From: Clostridium manihotivorum
GTDB lineage: Bacteria; Bacillota; Clostridia; Clostridiales; Clostridiaceae
Assembly: GCF_004015185.1 (NCBI RefSeq)
Contig: NZ_CP025746.1
Location: 3,365,776-3,429,775, forward strand
DNA: 64,000 nucleotides
Reading direction: 5' to 3'
The notes below the pieces were generated by a model that did not search any database, was not told the origin of the DNA, and was given only the letters and a program-made list of their open reading frames with translations. Position 1 is the stretch's first letter. The number at the start of each line of letters is the position of its first letter. Of the stretch, positions 27,553-37,934 are shown piece by piece. The translations under genes and the position numbers were made by a program.

Positions 27553-29100
27553 TTAAACTCCTTCATAAATCTTTGTACAATTTCTTGAACTATCTTTAGC
27601 TTCGTAAAGAGCTATATCGGCTTTTCTTATAAGTTCATCTAAATCTATATCCTTAGTATTATTATCAGTTATGCCAATACTTATTGTATAACTAATCGTT
27701 ACTTTATCATCTATAATAACTTCACTGGTTTCTACTTTTTTTCTAAAGTTTTCTAGTAAGTTAAAAACCTCTCTCTTGCCAATACCATTAAATAAAACAG
27801 CAAATTCTTCTCCACCTATTCTACCTAATGCATAAGCTGTGTCTAAATATTTATTTAATAGTTCTGAGAAATGCATAAGTACCTTGTCACCAGCCATATG
27901 TCCATAGGTATCATTTATACTTTTAAAGTAATCGATATCTATCATTACTATAGAAACCATATTACCCGATATGTCCTCTACTATGTAATTAAATCTATCC
28001 GTAAAGCCTCTTCTATTTAAGAGAGACGTAAGACTATCTCTGTCTGCTTTTTCTTTTAAGCTGATTTCATATAATTTCTTTTCTGTAATATCATTTAATA
28101 TAAGTATGGCACCAATCATAGCATCATTACTATATAGTAAATGCACACTGCAGCTAATATAATTATCCATATCATTAACCTTATACTTTAGCTCCACATA
28201 TGCTTCATTTTTTGAAGAATACAAATCCAAAATTTCTGGGTGGTCCTTTAATACATCAGTTACCTTTAAGCCAATTAAGTTCTCTTCCTCAGTAATATAC
28301 TTTGAAATTAACTGTTTAGCATATTCATTGGCATCCACAATGTAAGAAGCTTCATCAATTACTATTATACCTTCTTTAATTACGTCAAACACCTTATCTC
28401 TAGCAATAGGCGATACATTTAATAAGTTATATTTAAATAAACAATAAAACATAATTAAAGTACTAGGTATATATAGTACCGCTATTGGTATATATACGCC
28501 TAACTTCTCCAGTACTGCAGTCTTAGCCCAACTAAATATCAACATAAAGAAAATACTCAATATGACTAAAGATACTTGCTTCTTGAATCTAAGGGCTACC
28601 TTTCTTTTGTAATTAAAGAGTATTGCCATAGATAGAAGAGGTATAAAAAAATTAACTGCTACTAAAATTGAACCTAAATCAGTAAGCTTAACTATAAGAT
28701 TTTGTCCAAAAAGAGCATTCTCAGCTATTACATAACCTGATCTTACTAAATGGTGATAGTAATTGGTATATATCAGTATAATATCTAGTAATGGAAAAAG
28801 AGTTAAGGCATAAGCATATTTTTTAAATTTATATTGCTTTGAATAAGCAATAGCAAAAAATACACTAGCTATAGGTACAGTAAAAACCCCTATTTGCTGA
28901 ATGTTTCTCCATATTATTTTATTATACAGTCCGAGAGTATTAATTTCTAAAAAAGATGCTAGTGACCATATAATACCGCCCAGCATCTGCACAAACAAAA
29001 AGATAGCACCTGGAACTTTTCTGTTTATAAGAGAGTATAGTCCAATATAACCTAAAATAATTAAAGATACTAAAAGCATAAAACCTTGAATAAATTGCAT
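27553..29100 (-). CDS. Membrane diguanylate cyclase (7TM sensor, PAS, GGDEF)
   Basis: 515 residues. About the first 225 form seven membrane segments of the HisK-N 7TM type (LGGIIWSLASFLEI, IIWRNIQQIGVFTVPIASVFFAIAYS). A PAS domain follows (FDVIKEGIIVIDEASYIVDANEYAKQ), then a GGDEF domain with DRDSLTSLLNRRGF, the metal Asp in VMIDIDYFKSINDTYGH and the active signature GRIGGEEFAVLF. The intact GGEEF argues for real c-di-GMP synthesis. ATG at 29100 is chosen because AAGGTG precedes it; the GTG at 29112 is part of that site. It lies next to a glycan/phosphorelay cluster. Confidence 0.9.
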   Translation of the reverse strand: MQFIQGFMLLVSLIILGYIGLYSLINRKVPGAIFLFVQMLGGIIWSLASFLEINTLGLYNKIIWRNIQQIGVFTVPIASVFFAIAYSKQYKFKKYAYALTLFPLLDIILIYTNYYHHLVRSGYVIAENALFGQNLIVKLTDLGSILVAVNFFIPLLSMAILFNYKRKVALRFKKQVSLVILSIFFMLIFSWAKTAVLEKLGVYIPIAVLYIPSTLIMFYCLFKYNLLNVSPIARDKVFDVIKEGIIVIDEASYIVDANEYAKQLISKYITEEENLIGLKVTDVLKDHPEILDLYSSKNEAYVELKYKVNDMDNYISCSVHLLYSNDAMIGAILILNDITEKKLYEISLKEKADRDSLTSLLNRRGFTDRFNYIVEDISGNMVSIVMIDIDYFKSINDTYGHMAGDKVLMHFSELLNKYLDTAYALGRIGGEEFAVLFNGIGKREVFNLLENFRKKVETSEVIIDDKVTISYTISIGITDNNTKDIDLDELIRKADIALYEAKDSSRNCTKIYEGV

Positions 29101-29448
29101 TTTTATGTACACCTTTCAATTATCATTTTATCTTAATCGCTATTAAAGTATCTTTTGCAATTAAATAGTTATTCAACTAAAATATACTTTAATAAACTTA
29201 CTAAAAAAATTAATATGATTTTTTAAAATATATACAAATTTAAGTTTGGGTCAATTATATTTTATATAATCTAAATTATACTATATATTTTTATAAAAGG
29301 AACTATTTAATAAAAATAACTATTATTTAAAAAATAAAGCATTAAGAAATACTAATAAAAGAAGTGCAATATTATTAAAGATCTCACACATAAGAGTATT
29401 ATATTATAAACTCATTTATTATTAAGTTTTTTGTTTAGAGATAGTAAA
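29101..29448. other. AT-rich intergenic region
   Basis: About 350 bp, very AT-rich. It must hold the cyclase promoter and the 3' end of the histidine-kinase transcript, but I see no clear hairpin or consensus promoter. Confidence 0.4.
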
Positions 29449-31737
29449 CTATAGACAACGTTTTAGTTCTATGCTAAAGGTACTGCCACTACCAAGCTCT
29501 GATTGAAAATATATTCTTCCGCCATGGGCTTCAACTATTTCTTTACATATAGCAAGACCTAAGCCGGTTCCACCCACTTGTCTGCTGTCAGAGTTGTCAA
29601 CTCTATAAAATTTTGAAAATATATTTTTCTTTTCTGATTCTGGAATTCCTAGACCATAGTCCTTTACAGCTATCTTAACAAACTTTTCTTCTATAATTAC
29701 TCTAACTTCAACCTTTGAGTCTTCTGTTGAATACTTTATGGCATTACTTATTAAGTTATGTAGTACCTGAGTTATCCTATTGGAGTCTATATCAACTATA
29801 ACCTCTCCCTCAGGTATTTCCAAAGTGATATTTTCATGCTTTAGCTTCCATTGGGAAATTATATCCTTCATCATTTCATTTATATCAACACAAACAAAGT
29901 CGTATTTTTGTTTTCCTGAAATCATTTTTTGTAAGTCTAAAAAATCGTTTATTAAATCTGAAAGTCGCTTAGCTTCTTTATAAATTATCTCTAAGTATTT
30001 TTTTTGCTTTTGAGCATTCAATTCTTTATGCATAAGAAGTTCTATGAAACCAAAGATTGAGGTCATAGGGGTTCTGAGTTCGTGTGAAACCATATTTATA
30101 AATTCCTCTTTGTGTCTTTCTACCTCTCTTTGCTCTGTAACATCAATGCTGATGATTATAAATTGAGATCTCCCTTTAACTTCATTCAAAATAGGTACCA
30201 TGGTAGAAAACAGCAGATGCTCAACACAATCTTTTCCTACTACGCTAAGATCTCCACTCCAGGTTTCACCTGAATTTATAACTTTTTTAATATTTTCAAT
30301 TGAGTCCTTACCTGCAACTCTTAAATTTAGAAAATCGAACTTCTTATTGTGAAGCTCTTCATAGGTATACTGAAGTAGTTTACATATATTTTTATTGGCA
30401 TGAATGATGTTGCCATTTCCGTCAACTATACATACAAAGGTTGCTTTATCCACAGCAAACTGTATGTTATCTAATCTTTTAGTTGTTACATTTAACATTT
30501 CAGTGGTTTTTTCATATTGTTCTTCTAAGTCTTCAAAGCTGTCTTTTAAGGCCAGTTGCATAGCCTTGAAGTTTGAGAATAGTATACTTATCTCCTCTAC
30601 TAAAGTTTCTCTCTCTAAGTTTATTATTCCGTGATTCTTTATTTTATCAGGTAACTGATAGGTTATATTTGCTAAGTTTGATAGAGGCTTAAGTAATATA
30701 TTAAGTATTAGAGACAATATTAAAAGTAATAATCCTATTGATAGTGCAATAATAGAGAATATTTTTATATTAGTGTCATACAACTGTTTTATGTATGGCC
30801 TTAGCTCTAACTTAATAGTAACTACACCATCATCTATAGGTTGTGTTTTTATATAATAAGACTCTTCCCACTGCTTTATAGGAGGTGTAGCTATATTAGG
30901 AACCCATCGATACATCCCACTTCCAAGGTTAAGTAGTTGACCATCTGAATGCCACTTATTTTCTAGGTCATCTTCTTTATTGGAATAAAGTTTTTTTCCA
31001 TTATTTTGCCTAAAAGATATTATTAGATTCTGGTTATTTGAGTATGTATCCAATAAATCTAGACTGTAATTTGTTTCATCTAGGTTCTCTCTTATATAAT
31101 AAGCTAAACTATTAGAAGCTATATCAAGCATAGATCTTCCATTATTATTGATGTAAGCTAGCTCCCTATTACCTGATATCACTATATAAATCAAACTTAG
31201 GGTTAAAATTAAGCTTCCTATACTGTTGAATAAAATATTCTTTAATGAAATCTTAGAGCTTACATCATCGTTTATTATAGTTGAAAAAGGTATAAGCATA
31301 TATAAAATATTGGCTAAAAGCACATTGAAAATCCCATTGATCCCTTGTTTTAATACTACAAGTAATGTAGCATCTGCACTAACCCTCATCACATAAAAAT
31401 AAGCAATATAAACTAAAGCAGCACCAAGTGTACACCAATATATAATATCAGCCATAAGCACGGTTTTGATTTTTGTCTTTGTTATTATTAAGTGAATTAC
31501 TACAACTTCCATTACTGATGCTAGTATGGCATATGGATGCCCCCACAGAAAAATAGTTTTATAATTAACTACTAAAGCTGATATAGCAGCATATTTAATA
31601 CCAAATAAGTGATATGATAATATTGTGCAGATACCACCAATTAAAAAATCAGTACCAAAGGGCAATGGAATGGAAAACAAATTTAAAATAACCCCTAATA
31701 ACAATAAAATTATGAAAACTTCTATCTTTCTTATCAT
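29449..31737 (-). CDS. Membrane sensor histidine kinase with PAS domain
   Basis: About 762 residues. Six or so hydrophobic segments fill the first 185 residues, an outside loop of about 120 residues follows, then a membrane helix near 320-345, a coiled linker, a PAS domain (AVDKATFVCIVDGNGNIIHANKNICKLL), HisKA with FINMVSHELRTPMTSIFGF and a HATPase domain with N, G1 and G2 boxes (LISNAIKYS, DYGLGIPESE, GGTGLGLAICKEIV). It should autophosphorylate and pass phosphate to a receiver. No receiver domain is fused. ATG at 31737 is preferred over TTG at 31746. It is the last gene of the operon beginning at 37820, 69 bases after the receiver gene. Confidence 0.9.
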   Translation of the reverse strand: MIRKIEVFIILLLLGVILNLFSIPLPFGTDFLIGGICTILSYHLFGIKYAAISALVVNYKTIFLWGHPYAILASVMEVVVIHLIITKTKIKTVLMADIIYWCTLGAALVYIAYFYVMRVSADATLLVVLKQGINGIFNVLLANILYMLIPFSTIINDDVSSKISLKNILFNSIGSLILTLSLIYIVISGNRELAYINNNGRSMLDIASNSLAYYIRENLDETNYSLDLLDTYSNNQNLIISFRQNNGKKLYSNKEDDLENKWHSDGQLLNLGSGMYRWVPNIATPPIKQWEESYYIKTQPIDDGVVTIKLELRPYIKQLYDTNIKIFSIIALSIGLLLLILSLILNILLKPLSNLANITYQLPDKIKNHGIINLERETLVEEISILFSNFKAMQLALKDSFEDLEEQYEKTTEMLNVTTKRLDNIQFAVDKATFVCIVDGNGNIIHANKNICKLLQYTYEELHNKKFDFLNLRVAGKDSIENIKKVINSGETWSGDLSVVGKDCVEHLLFSTMVPILNEVKGRSQFIIISIDVTEQREVERHKEEFINMVSHELRTPMTSIFGFIELLMHKELNAQKQKKYLEIIYKEAKRLSDLINDFLDLQKMISGKQKYDFVCVDINEMMKDIISQWKLKHENITLEIPEGEVIVDIDSNRITQVLHNLISNAIKYSTEDSKVEVRVIIEEKFVKIAVKDYGLGIPESEKKNIFSKFYRVDNSDSRQVGGTGLGLAICKEIVEAHGGRIYFQSELGSGSTFSIELKRCL

Positions 31738-31806
31738 AGTCCCCAATCTTCCTTCTATGTCTTAGCAATGTATTAAATATGTACCACTTTAATCCGAAAT
31801 CTATTT

Positions 31807-32190
31807 TCAAAGCTCCTCTTCTTTTTTAGAGTGTAGTTGAAAAATATTATCCACTTTATCAAGCAATTCCATTGGGCTAAAGGGCTTTGTCAAGAAGTAA
31901 TCTGCCCCGCTTTCCATAGCTTTTTCCCTATCTGAAAGTTGAGCTTTGGCAGTTAATAGCATTATCTTCATATTTCCTTTATCGGTGCCAAGCTTTTCTA
32001 TGACTTCATAGCCTGTTAGCTTTGGCATCATAACATCTAATATCAATAAATCAGGCTTCTTTTCATATACCAATTCTAGAGCTTCTTGACCATCCTTAGC
32101 TTGATATATTTCACTATCATCGTCATCAAGGGTTTCCGATATAAGAAATCTAAGTGAAATTTCATCATCTGCTATAAGTATTTTTCTCAT
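31807..32190 (-). CDS. Stand-alone response-regulator receiver protein
   Basis: 127 residues, a single receiver domain: acidic pair D8/D9 in LIADDE, phospho-acceptor D52 in LLILDVMMPK, Thr in MLLTAK and Lys in YFLTKPF. No output domain is present, as in Spo0F or CheY, so it either relays phosphate or binds a partner. The start is ATG at 32190 behind AAGGTGA. It lies between a giant membrane protein (4 bases upstream) and the sensor kinase, so the kinase is its likely donor. Confidence 0.92.
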   Translation of the reverse strand: MRKILIADDEISLRFLISETLDDDDSEIYQAKDGQEALELVYEKKPDLLILDVMMPKLTGYEVIEKLGTDKGNMKIMLLTAKAQLSDREKAMESGADYFLTKPFSPMELLDKVDNIFQLHSKKEEEL

Positions 32191-32194
32191 ATAT

Positions 32195-35100
32195 TCACCT
32201 TCTGTTTCTTTTAAATCTATTAACATCAACTTTATCTATGATTTTCACAAGTAGCTTCTTAAAGCTATAAGTAGCATTTTTAACCTTAGTTCTTATACTT
32301 ACTGTTAACTTCTTTAAGTTATTATCACTATTTTCGGTGGTATAAAATTCATAAATCACAAAAGTAACAACAAAACCTAAAAAGAAAACTAGAAGACCAA
32401 AATAGTATAATTCTCTTAAAATGACTTTAGTTGTTCCCTCACCGCTTTCATTAACTATAAATCCAGTTGTTACTCCATTTAAAATCATGGTTCCTCTTTG
32501 TTTTTCGCCAAAATCTATTTGCCAAACGGGATTTGGTGATTCGCAGTAATTAAGCAAAACCCTTTCTTTAGCAGGATTGCTTACCTTAAACCTTCTTTTC
32601 ATCCTATCTATTTTTTCATAATTAACTTCTTCAACCTTTTTTTCTGATATATTAAAAAAGTTATCTAGGTCTGTTCCTTCGTAAAAAATCACATTATCTA
32701 CTAAAAGCATGTGATTGTAAGGTATAATACTAAAATTCTTAAGTTCTAAGTATCCATTACTTAGCTTTTCACCTCTAGCTAATATATGATATTGCATTAA
32801 GGTAGCTTTTTCAGGAACCTTAATTATCTGCTCATATTTGTTCCATTTTGCTTTATCTTTTTCTTCTACCTCATTTATATAAGTAACATCTATAACGTTC
32901 ATGTCATCATCTAAAAATATCACCTTCATATGTCTCTTTCTAATGTTCTCTGAACGCGCTTCTACATTAACTAGATACTCTTCCTTAGGATTTACCTTTA
33001 TTTTATTTGAGGCATATACGTACCAATCACAGGAACAAGTCTTTTCATAATCTATTCTCATAACTCCACTGGTGATTTTATTATTCATCATATCCTTTGT
33101 AACTCTATCACAGTCAGAGCAATCTTCTTGAAAAATATCCGCAATAAAAGGTGGAAGCTTAACCTCACTAACATCAAATTTATGAAAATCAGAAAAGGTA
33201 CTTACTGAAGGTACTTTACTGTCAAAGGTTAGCTTAATAGTATAGTCTCCACTGCTAAAAAACATATTTTTGAGATCAACTCTATAATAATATTGCAAGG
33301 TATCTGATAGTTTATCTATAGTATAAGGATAGCCTTTGCTTAGTGGATTGTAGTCTATCATTGTAGCTGCTTTTTCAGTTTTTAACTTAAAAGAATTAGT
33401 TTCGATAATTCTGTTTGTTGCTTCTCCACTATATTTATTAATTATATCCACGATTATTCTCCCATTATTTAAGGGATATCCGTTGATATTTAAGGCCAAG
33501 GAATAAATTCCATCCTTTAATACTTCTATATCTCTAGATAATGATCCACTTTGCGAACTAATTCCTTTTCCAAAACTCAAACTGGGATAAGCTCTCTCAG
33601 ATTGTAGATTTCCACTATAAGAAAAATCATTTTCAGCTTCTAGGCTTGCGAATATTTTTGATCTTTCTACTGCTTTTTTTACTGGGAAAATAGTTCTTTC
33701 AAAATCTTCCTCTGGAATAATGGCAAAAACATTAACTGCATTAAAGCCAGAGACATTTTCTACAGCTATGTTATTTTCACCTTTATCGAAGGAATGTATA
33801 CCTAAATCTATCCAAGTGAATTGATTTAGGCTTATGTCTTTAGTGTTTATAACACTTCTATCCTTAGGAAAAGATATTTTTAAGTTACCTCCTACTTTGG
33901 AGCTTAGAACTCTTCCGTACACATGGGCTTTTGTATCAGTATCAAACTTTTTCTTCATTATAAACTCATTAGGAGCTTTATATTCCTCAAGATCAAAAAG
34001 CTTCATGTCATGTATCCACCAATAAGTTCTCTGCTCAGGCATTTGATAACTTAATATATCTATTCTCATGTATTTAGAACCAAAGGGAGATATGTACTCA
34101 CCAAAAAAGTTTACCGCATCAAAGTTTACAGACTCAGTAGGTGCGACAACATAGCTAATTCCTAATTCCTTCATGTTGTCATCAAAAAATCTAACCTTTA
34201 TGTGCATCTTGTTTACACCTCTGCCTGATACAGCTATATTAAACTGGTAAGGATTATTCTCCTTTGCTTCAAGAAGTCCAGATTTGGCTACCTGCCATAT
34301 ATTTTTAGGGTCTCCACTAGCTATCTGTCCATAAAGCATTGGAATAGCATTTACATCAGTCATCGGTGCAGCTTGAACATTAAAAAATTGTGGGTTGTCT
34401 GGTACGAAAAACTTTTCTGTCCTTAGCAAAGAATTAAAATCAGCTACTAGCTTTCCTTTTATACTTTTCATTCTATAAGGCAACACATTTAGCTTACTAC
34501 TAGCAAAGGTTACACCTATACCAGAAGATTGATCAAAATCAAAGGGGAAGTTTTGTATTCCCTGTGAGGATAAGAACCATAACCATTCATTGTTCTGTGG
34601 CAAGGTTTTTGCCCATTTTAAAAAGGGGTTAGCTGAATCTATAAATTCAAATGGCTTTATGTAATTGTCATTAGGTAAATTAGAAAGCAGTAAATCTCTC
34701 ATATTAACTGCTTCAATGTAGTCACCTTTGTTTGCACTGGTAATATAACTCTTAGGTTCTATACTTGAGAATATTACACCAATATCCTTAAAGTTGAAGT
34801 TAGGTATACTATTATAGGTTTCTAACCTAGAAAGTCCGTAAGGGGTATATAGCTTTTTTGGAACTTGATACATATAGGGAATTGGCTTAGGTACTTTATA
34901 TAAAGAAAAGATATCATCTTCATATTTCTTTGATAGGCCTTCCTGCAATTCTAGAAGCTTTTTGTTGAATTCCTGTCTTTCCTCTTGACCAACATATTCC
35001 TTATGATAAGCAAGCTCATTTATACCAAAATTGCTTACTAAGGTACCTATATTACTACTAATTCCTCTATCCATAACGTATTGAAGAAAGTTAAGATAGT

Positions 35101-36760
35101 AAGTAATGCTTGGTATATTGCCTTCGTGATGAAATATTGTATTCTTTTGGGAAGTATATACTTGTATGTCCCCTGTAGCTTTTTCCATACCTGTTATATT
35201 AGGATTCTTATTCCAAAAAGGTGTAGCTACACCAGTATTACTCTGAGTCATGTTATCAGCTATAGGCATGTATAGAACCTTGCTATCAAACCTATCCTTG
35301 TCAATAAAGTGCTTTTGCACTTCAAGATATTCCTTAGGGATTTCTACAGGATGATAAAAGCCTTGTATGAAGTTTTGATAAAATGGATTAATATAAAGCC
35401 AGAAGCTTCCTATGACTCCTAGAACTAAGGAGCCTTTCAATATGCTGTTATATATATTAGCTTCAAGCTTGTGCAATACAGCTTCTACACCAAAAGTTAG
35501 TAGCAAACTAAAGCCTACAGCCATTAACCCTACGAACTTATTTGGATCTCTAAACATTGATCCTATTATAGGCACTTTAGTTACTATTATCACAAAGTAA
35601 TCAGCGAAAAGCGGCAAGGTTACACCAGTAGAAAGCAATACAAATAAAAGTGATAATATGGTAAAGAATAAAATTATATTCTCTTTATATGCTCTAAACA
35701 CCATGGCATAGAGTATATAAAATATAAGTACAGCCCCACCCATATAGAATGTAATTGGTAGCTTTTCTATATTGAACATGGGCCACCAATAGCTTACTAG
35801 ATAAAGTACTTTTACTGGAGTGCTATATCTACTAAAAAGTGAAAGTGTATCCACAACATTAATATTATGCTGAGAGGCTTGTGCCTTAAAAAGGATACTG
35901 CCAAAGTACATAGAAAGCCAATAAAAGCTAAAGAAGCAAAATACTGTGCCAAAAGTAAAGATCTTTAAGGCAAAGTTGAGATAAACTCTTTTCAAACGCT
36001 TAAATTCTTTACTTCTAACAAATATAATAGTTTGCTTCATTAGTAATAACATACCGATTACGAATAGAAAAATAAGTCCGTAAAAGAAGTAGTGAATCCC
36101 TCCAGCACTGATGGTAAATATTATGCTTATCATAAAGATATCAATAACATTTCTTTTGTAGAGCTTAATGTTACTAACCTCATAATTAGGAATTAGCTGA
36201 GCTTGAAACTTAGGATCAAACAAGTTGAAGAAAAACATAAGAACTAAAGGAAATAAGCTGTATCCACATAATAGGTAGATATGCTGTATTCTATAAATTA
36301 CCCAAGGGTTAAGAGCATAAAATATTGCGCCAGTTAGCAGAGCAAATATTTTAAAGAAGTTAAATTCCTTTGAAAAATAAATACTTATTATTCTTTTAGA
36401 AAATAGATACATAGAAATTGCTGAGTTTAAAATCAAGATGATTATAAAGCTTTTTAGCAGTACCGGACCACTATAGTTAAATATCTTAGATAATATATAA
36501 GGAGGGAGAATATAAAGCAGTCTAGGAATATTAAGTAAGGTAGTTGTACTCCAACGTTCATTCCATACTCCAAAAATCTCCTCCATGTATCTGCCTGATG
36601 TAAAGCCAAAAGCCATATCACTAAAAACCACATGACCTTTATCAAATAAGGGTTGCAAGAACCATAAAATCAAAAACAACATCATGACCAATGAAAAGAT
36701 ATCATATCTGTAAATATAGATTAAATCTTTAAGTTTTTCCTTCAGGTTTATCTTTTTCAT
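32195..36760 (-). CDS. Giant GT-C-like membrane protein with large extracellular beta-rich region
   Basis: 1521 residues. About 12-13 membrane segments occupy residues 20-465. The first outside loop (FSDMAFGFTSGRYMEEIFGVWNERWS, then LYILPPYIL) resembles GT-C glycosyltransferases such as the AftD/DUF3367 arabinosyltransferases. Some 950 extracellular residues follow, with at least two galactose-binding-like beta-sandwich patterns (KMHIKVRFFDDNMKELG; HMKVIFLDDDMNVID) and a Cys-rich patch near SDCDRV/CSCDWYV. A last membrane helix lies near residue 1450, with a basic cytoplasmic tail. I infer a polyprenyl-phosphate-sugar transferase building a surface glycan. It overlaps the Cache gene upstream and abuts the receiver gene. 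Confidence 0.7.
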   Translation of the reverse strand: MKKINLKEKLKDLIYIYRYDIFSLVMMLFLILWFLQPLFDKGHVVFSDMAFGFTSGRYMEEIFGVWNERWSTTTLLNIPRLLYILPPYILSKIFNYSGPVLLKSFIIILILNSAISMYLFSKRIISIYFSKEFNFFKIFALLTGAIFYALNPWVIYRIQHIYLLCGYSLFPLVLMFFFNLFDPKFQAQLIPNYEVSNIKLYKRNVIDIFMISIIFTISAGGIHYFFYGLIFLFVIGMLLLMKQTIIFVRSKEFKRLKRVYLNFALKIFTFGTVFCFFSFYWLSMYFGSILFKAQASQHNINVVDTLSLFSRYSTPVKVLYLVSYWWPMFNIEKLPITFYMGGAVLIFYILYAMVFRAYKENIILFFTILSLLFVLLSTGVTLPLFADYFVIIVTKVPIIGSMFRDPNKFVGLMAVGFSLLLTFGVEAVLHKLEANIYNSILKGSLVLGVIGSFWLYINPFYQNFIQGFYHPVEIPKEYLEVQKHFIDKDRFDSKVLYMPIADNMTQSNTGVATPFWNKNPNITGMEKATGDIQVYTSQKNTIFHHEGNIPSITYYLNFLQYVMDRGISSNIGTLVSNFGINELAYHKEYVGQEERQEFNKKLLELQEGLSKKYEDDIFSLYKVPKPIPYMYQVPKKLYTPYGLSRLETYNSIPNFNFKDIGVIFSSIEPKSYITSANKGDYIEAVNMRDLLLSNLPNDNYIKPFEFIDSANPFLKWAKTLPQNNEWLWFLSSQGIQNFPFDFDQSSGIGVTFASSKLNVLPYRMKSIKGKLVADFNSLLRTEKFFVPDNPQFFNVQAAPMTDVNAIPMLYGQIASGDPKNIWQVAKSGLLEAKENNPYQFNIAVSGRGVNKMHIKVRFFDDNMKELGISYVVAPTESVNFDAVNFFGEYISPFGSKYMRIDILSYQMPEQRTYWWIHDMKLFDLEEYKAPNEFIMKKKFDTDTKAHVYGRVLSSKVGGNLKISFPKDRSVINTKDISLNQFTWIDLGIHSFDKGENNIAVENVSGFNAVNVFAIIPEEDFERTIFPVKKAVERSKIFASLEAENDFSYSGNLQSERAYPSLSFGKGISSQSGSLSRDIEVLKDGIYSLALNINGYPLNNGRIIVDIINKYSGEATNRIIETNSFKLKTEKAATMIDYNPLSKGYPYTIDKLSDTLQYYYRVDLKNMFFSSGDYTIKLTFDSKVPSVSTFSDFHKFDVSEVKLPPFIADIFQEDCSDCDRVTKDMMNNKITSGVMRIDYEKTCSCDWYVYASNKIKVNPKEEYLVNVEARSENIRKRHMKVIFLDDDMNVIDVTYINEVEEKDKAKWNKYEQIIKVPEKATLMQYHILARGEKLSNGYLELKNFSIIPYNHMLLVDNVIFYEGTDLDNFFNISEKKVEEVNYEKIDRMKRRFKVSNPAKERVLLNYCESPNPVWQIDFGEKQRGTMILNGVTTGFIVNESGEGTTKVILRELYYFGLLVFFLGFVVTFVIYEFYTTENSDNNLKKLTVSIRTKVKNATYSFKKLLVKIIDKVDVNRFKRNRR

Positions 36761-37820
36761 TGATATGTAATCCTTCCTTTCTTACTTCATCTTCAAATTC
36801 ATTTAAATCTTCTCTTAATTTTGACAAAGGTTCATATAAGTTTTCTATGTCTGTAATATGTTTCAGAACTTTATTAGCTTTTTTACTTAATTCATCTATA
36901 TGGAGAGAAGTATTATTTTCTATATTATTTAATTCATCTTCTATAGCTTCTTTTAGATTTCTAGCTGCCTTCCAGCCTAGAACAAAGATAGCTATAAAGG
37001 TAAGTATTATAACAAATAATATAAAGGTCCTAATATTGTTTACTGTACCTAATATATTTTTTTCACTATTATAGGCTGCTATATACAAGGCTACTCCGTT
37101 TAAATCTATAAAACTGTAAGCATATCTATATCCTTCATAAGCTTCAATATCAGTGTTTCCATCCAAAGCCTTCTTGGTAATAGGAGTTATTTCAGTCTTA
37201 TTGATGTTTTTAACATCTGTATCACAAACTACTTGAAATTTGTTGTTATATATCTTTACACCTAATTGTTTTGAGTTTTTTAATAGCAATTGTATTTGAG
37301 AACTATCTATTTTAAAAACAGTGTATCCAAGAGCTCCTGACTTATTAGAAATCTTATAATATAGATATTGATAGTTTTGTGAACTTGTAGTAAAAAAATC
37401 ACTTAATATAAAAGGCTCCTTAAACTTATATTGTTTTAAGGTATCTGCTGCATTTATAACGTCAGGATCAGAGTTCTTTTTGTATATAAGATTATAGCTT
37501 GTATCAAAGACATAGATATTTTTAATCTCTGAATTTTTGTCATAGGAATTAAAATCCCACCCGTTAACAAGCTCTCCCTTTCCTCCTAAAATTGATAAAG
37601 CAATTGTTTGAGAGTATATCTCTTGCTTTTCCTCTACCTTGGAATAGTGTTCTTTAATAAGGTTAATTTTTTCATCTCTAAGGCTTTGAAGATTAGTATC
37701 CGCAGCAGAGATAAAATAACCTCTAAATCTAAATAAGAATAATATAACGAATAGAATAATAGGTATACCGGCAGCAAAAATCATATACATTATATTTTTG
37801 TAATGATATGTTTTTTTCAT
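36729..37820 (-). CDS. Cache/PDC-type membrane sensor without an output domain
   Basis: 363 residues: a membrane helix at about 12-32, an extracellular region of about 230 residues with a PDC/Cache pattern (IKNIYVFDTSYNLIY, GALGYTVFKIDSSQIQLLL), a second helix near 265-285, then a charged helical tail with coiled-coil character. No HAMP, kinase, GGDEF or methyl-accepting module is visible. It may signal through a partner. Its last 32 bases overlap the giant membrane protein gene, indicating translational coupling, and it is the first gene of the minus-strand operon. Confidence 0.75.
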   Translation of the reverse strand: MKKTYHYKNIMYMIFAAGIPIILFVILFLFRFRGYFISAADTNLQSLRDEKINLIKEHYSKVEEKQEIYSQTIALSILGGKGELVNGWDFNSYDKNSEIKNIYVFDTSYNLIYKKNSDPDVINAADTLKQYKFKEPFILSDFFTTSSQNYQYLYYKISNKSGALGYTVFKIDSSQIQLLLKNSKQLGVKIYNNKFQVVCDTDVKNINKTEITPITKKALDGNTDIEAYEGYRYAYSFIDLNGVALYIAAYNSEKNILGTVNNIRTFILFVIILTFIAIFVLGWKAARNLKEAIEDELNNIENNTSLHIDELSKKANKVLKHITDIENLYEPLSKLREDLNEFEDEVRKEGLHINEKDKPEGKT

Positions 37821-37934
37821 TTTTATCTCCTCAGAATTTCAATACAGTATTTTAATAGTGTCTTTTCTAATATTTTCAATGAATTATAATTGCTCTTCGA
37901 CGTATATTATTATTTAGAGAAAGGAGATTTATAC
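37821..37934. promoter_or_regulatory. Divergent promoter region of the glycan cluster
   Basis: 114 bases separate the two diverging operons. On the minus strand TTGAAA (37879-37874) is followed after 16 bases by TATTAA (37857-37852), an acceptable sigmaA promoter. A TATAAT near 37884 may serve the plus strand. Shared control of both operons is likely from the layout. Confidence 0.45.

Noticed and set aside
36454..36645. 63-codon minus frame inside the giant membrane protein gene
   Set aside because: Out-of-frame overlap with a long, well-supported gene.
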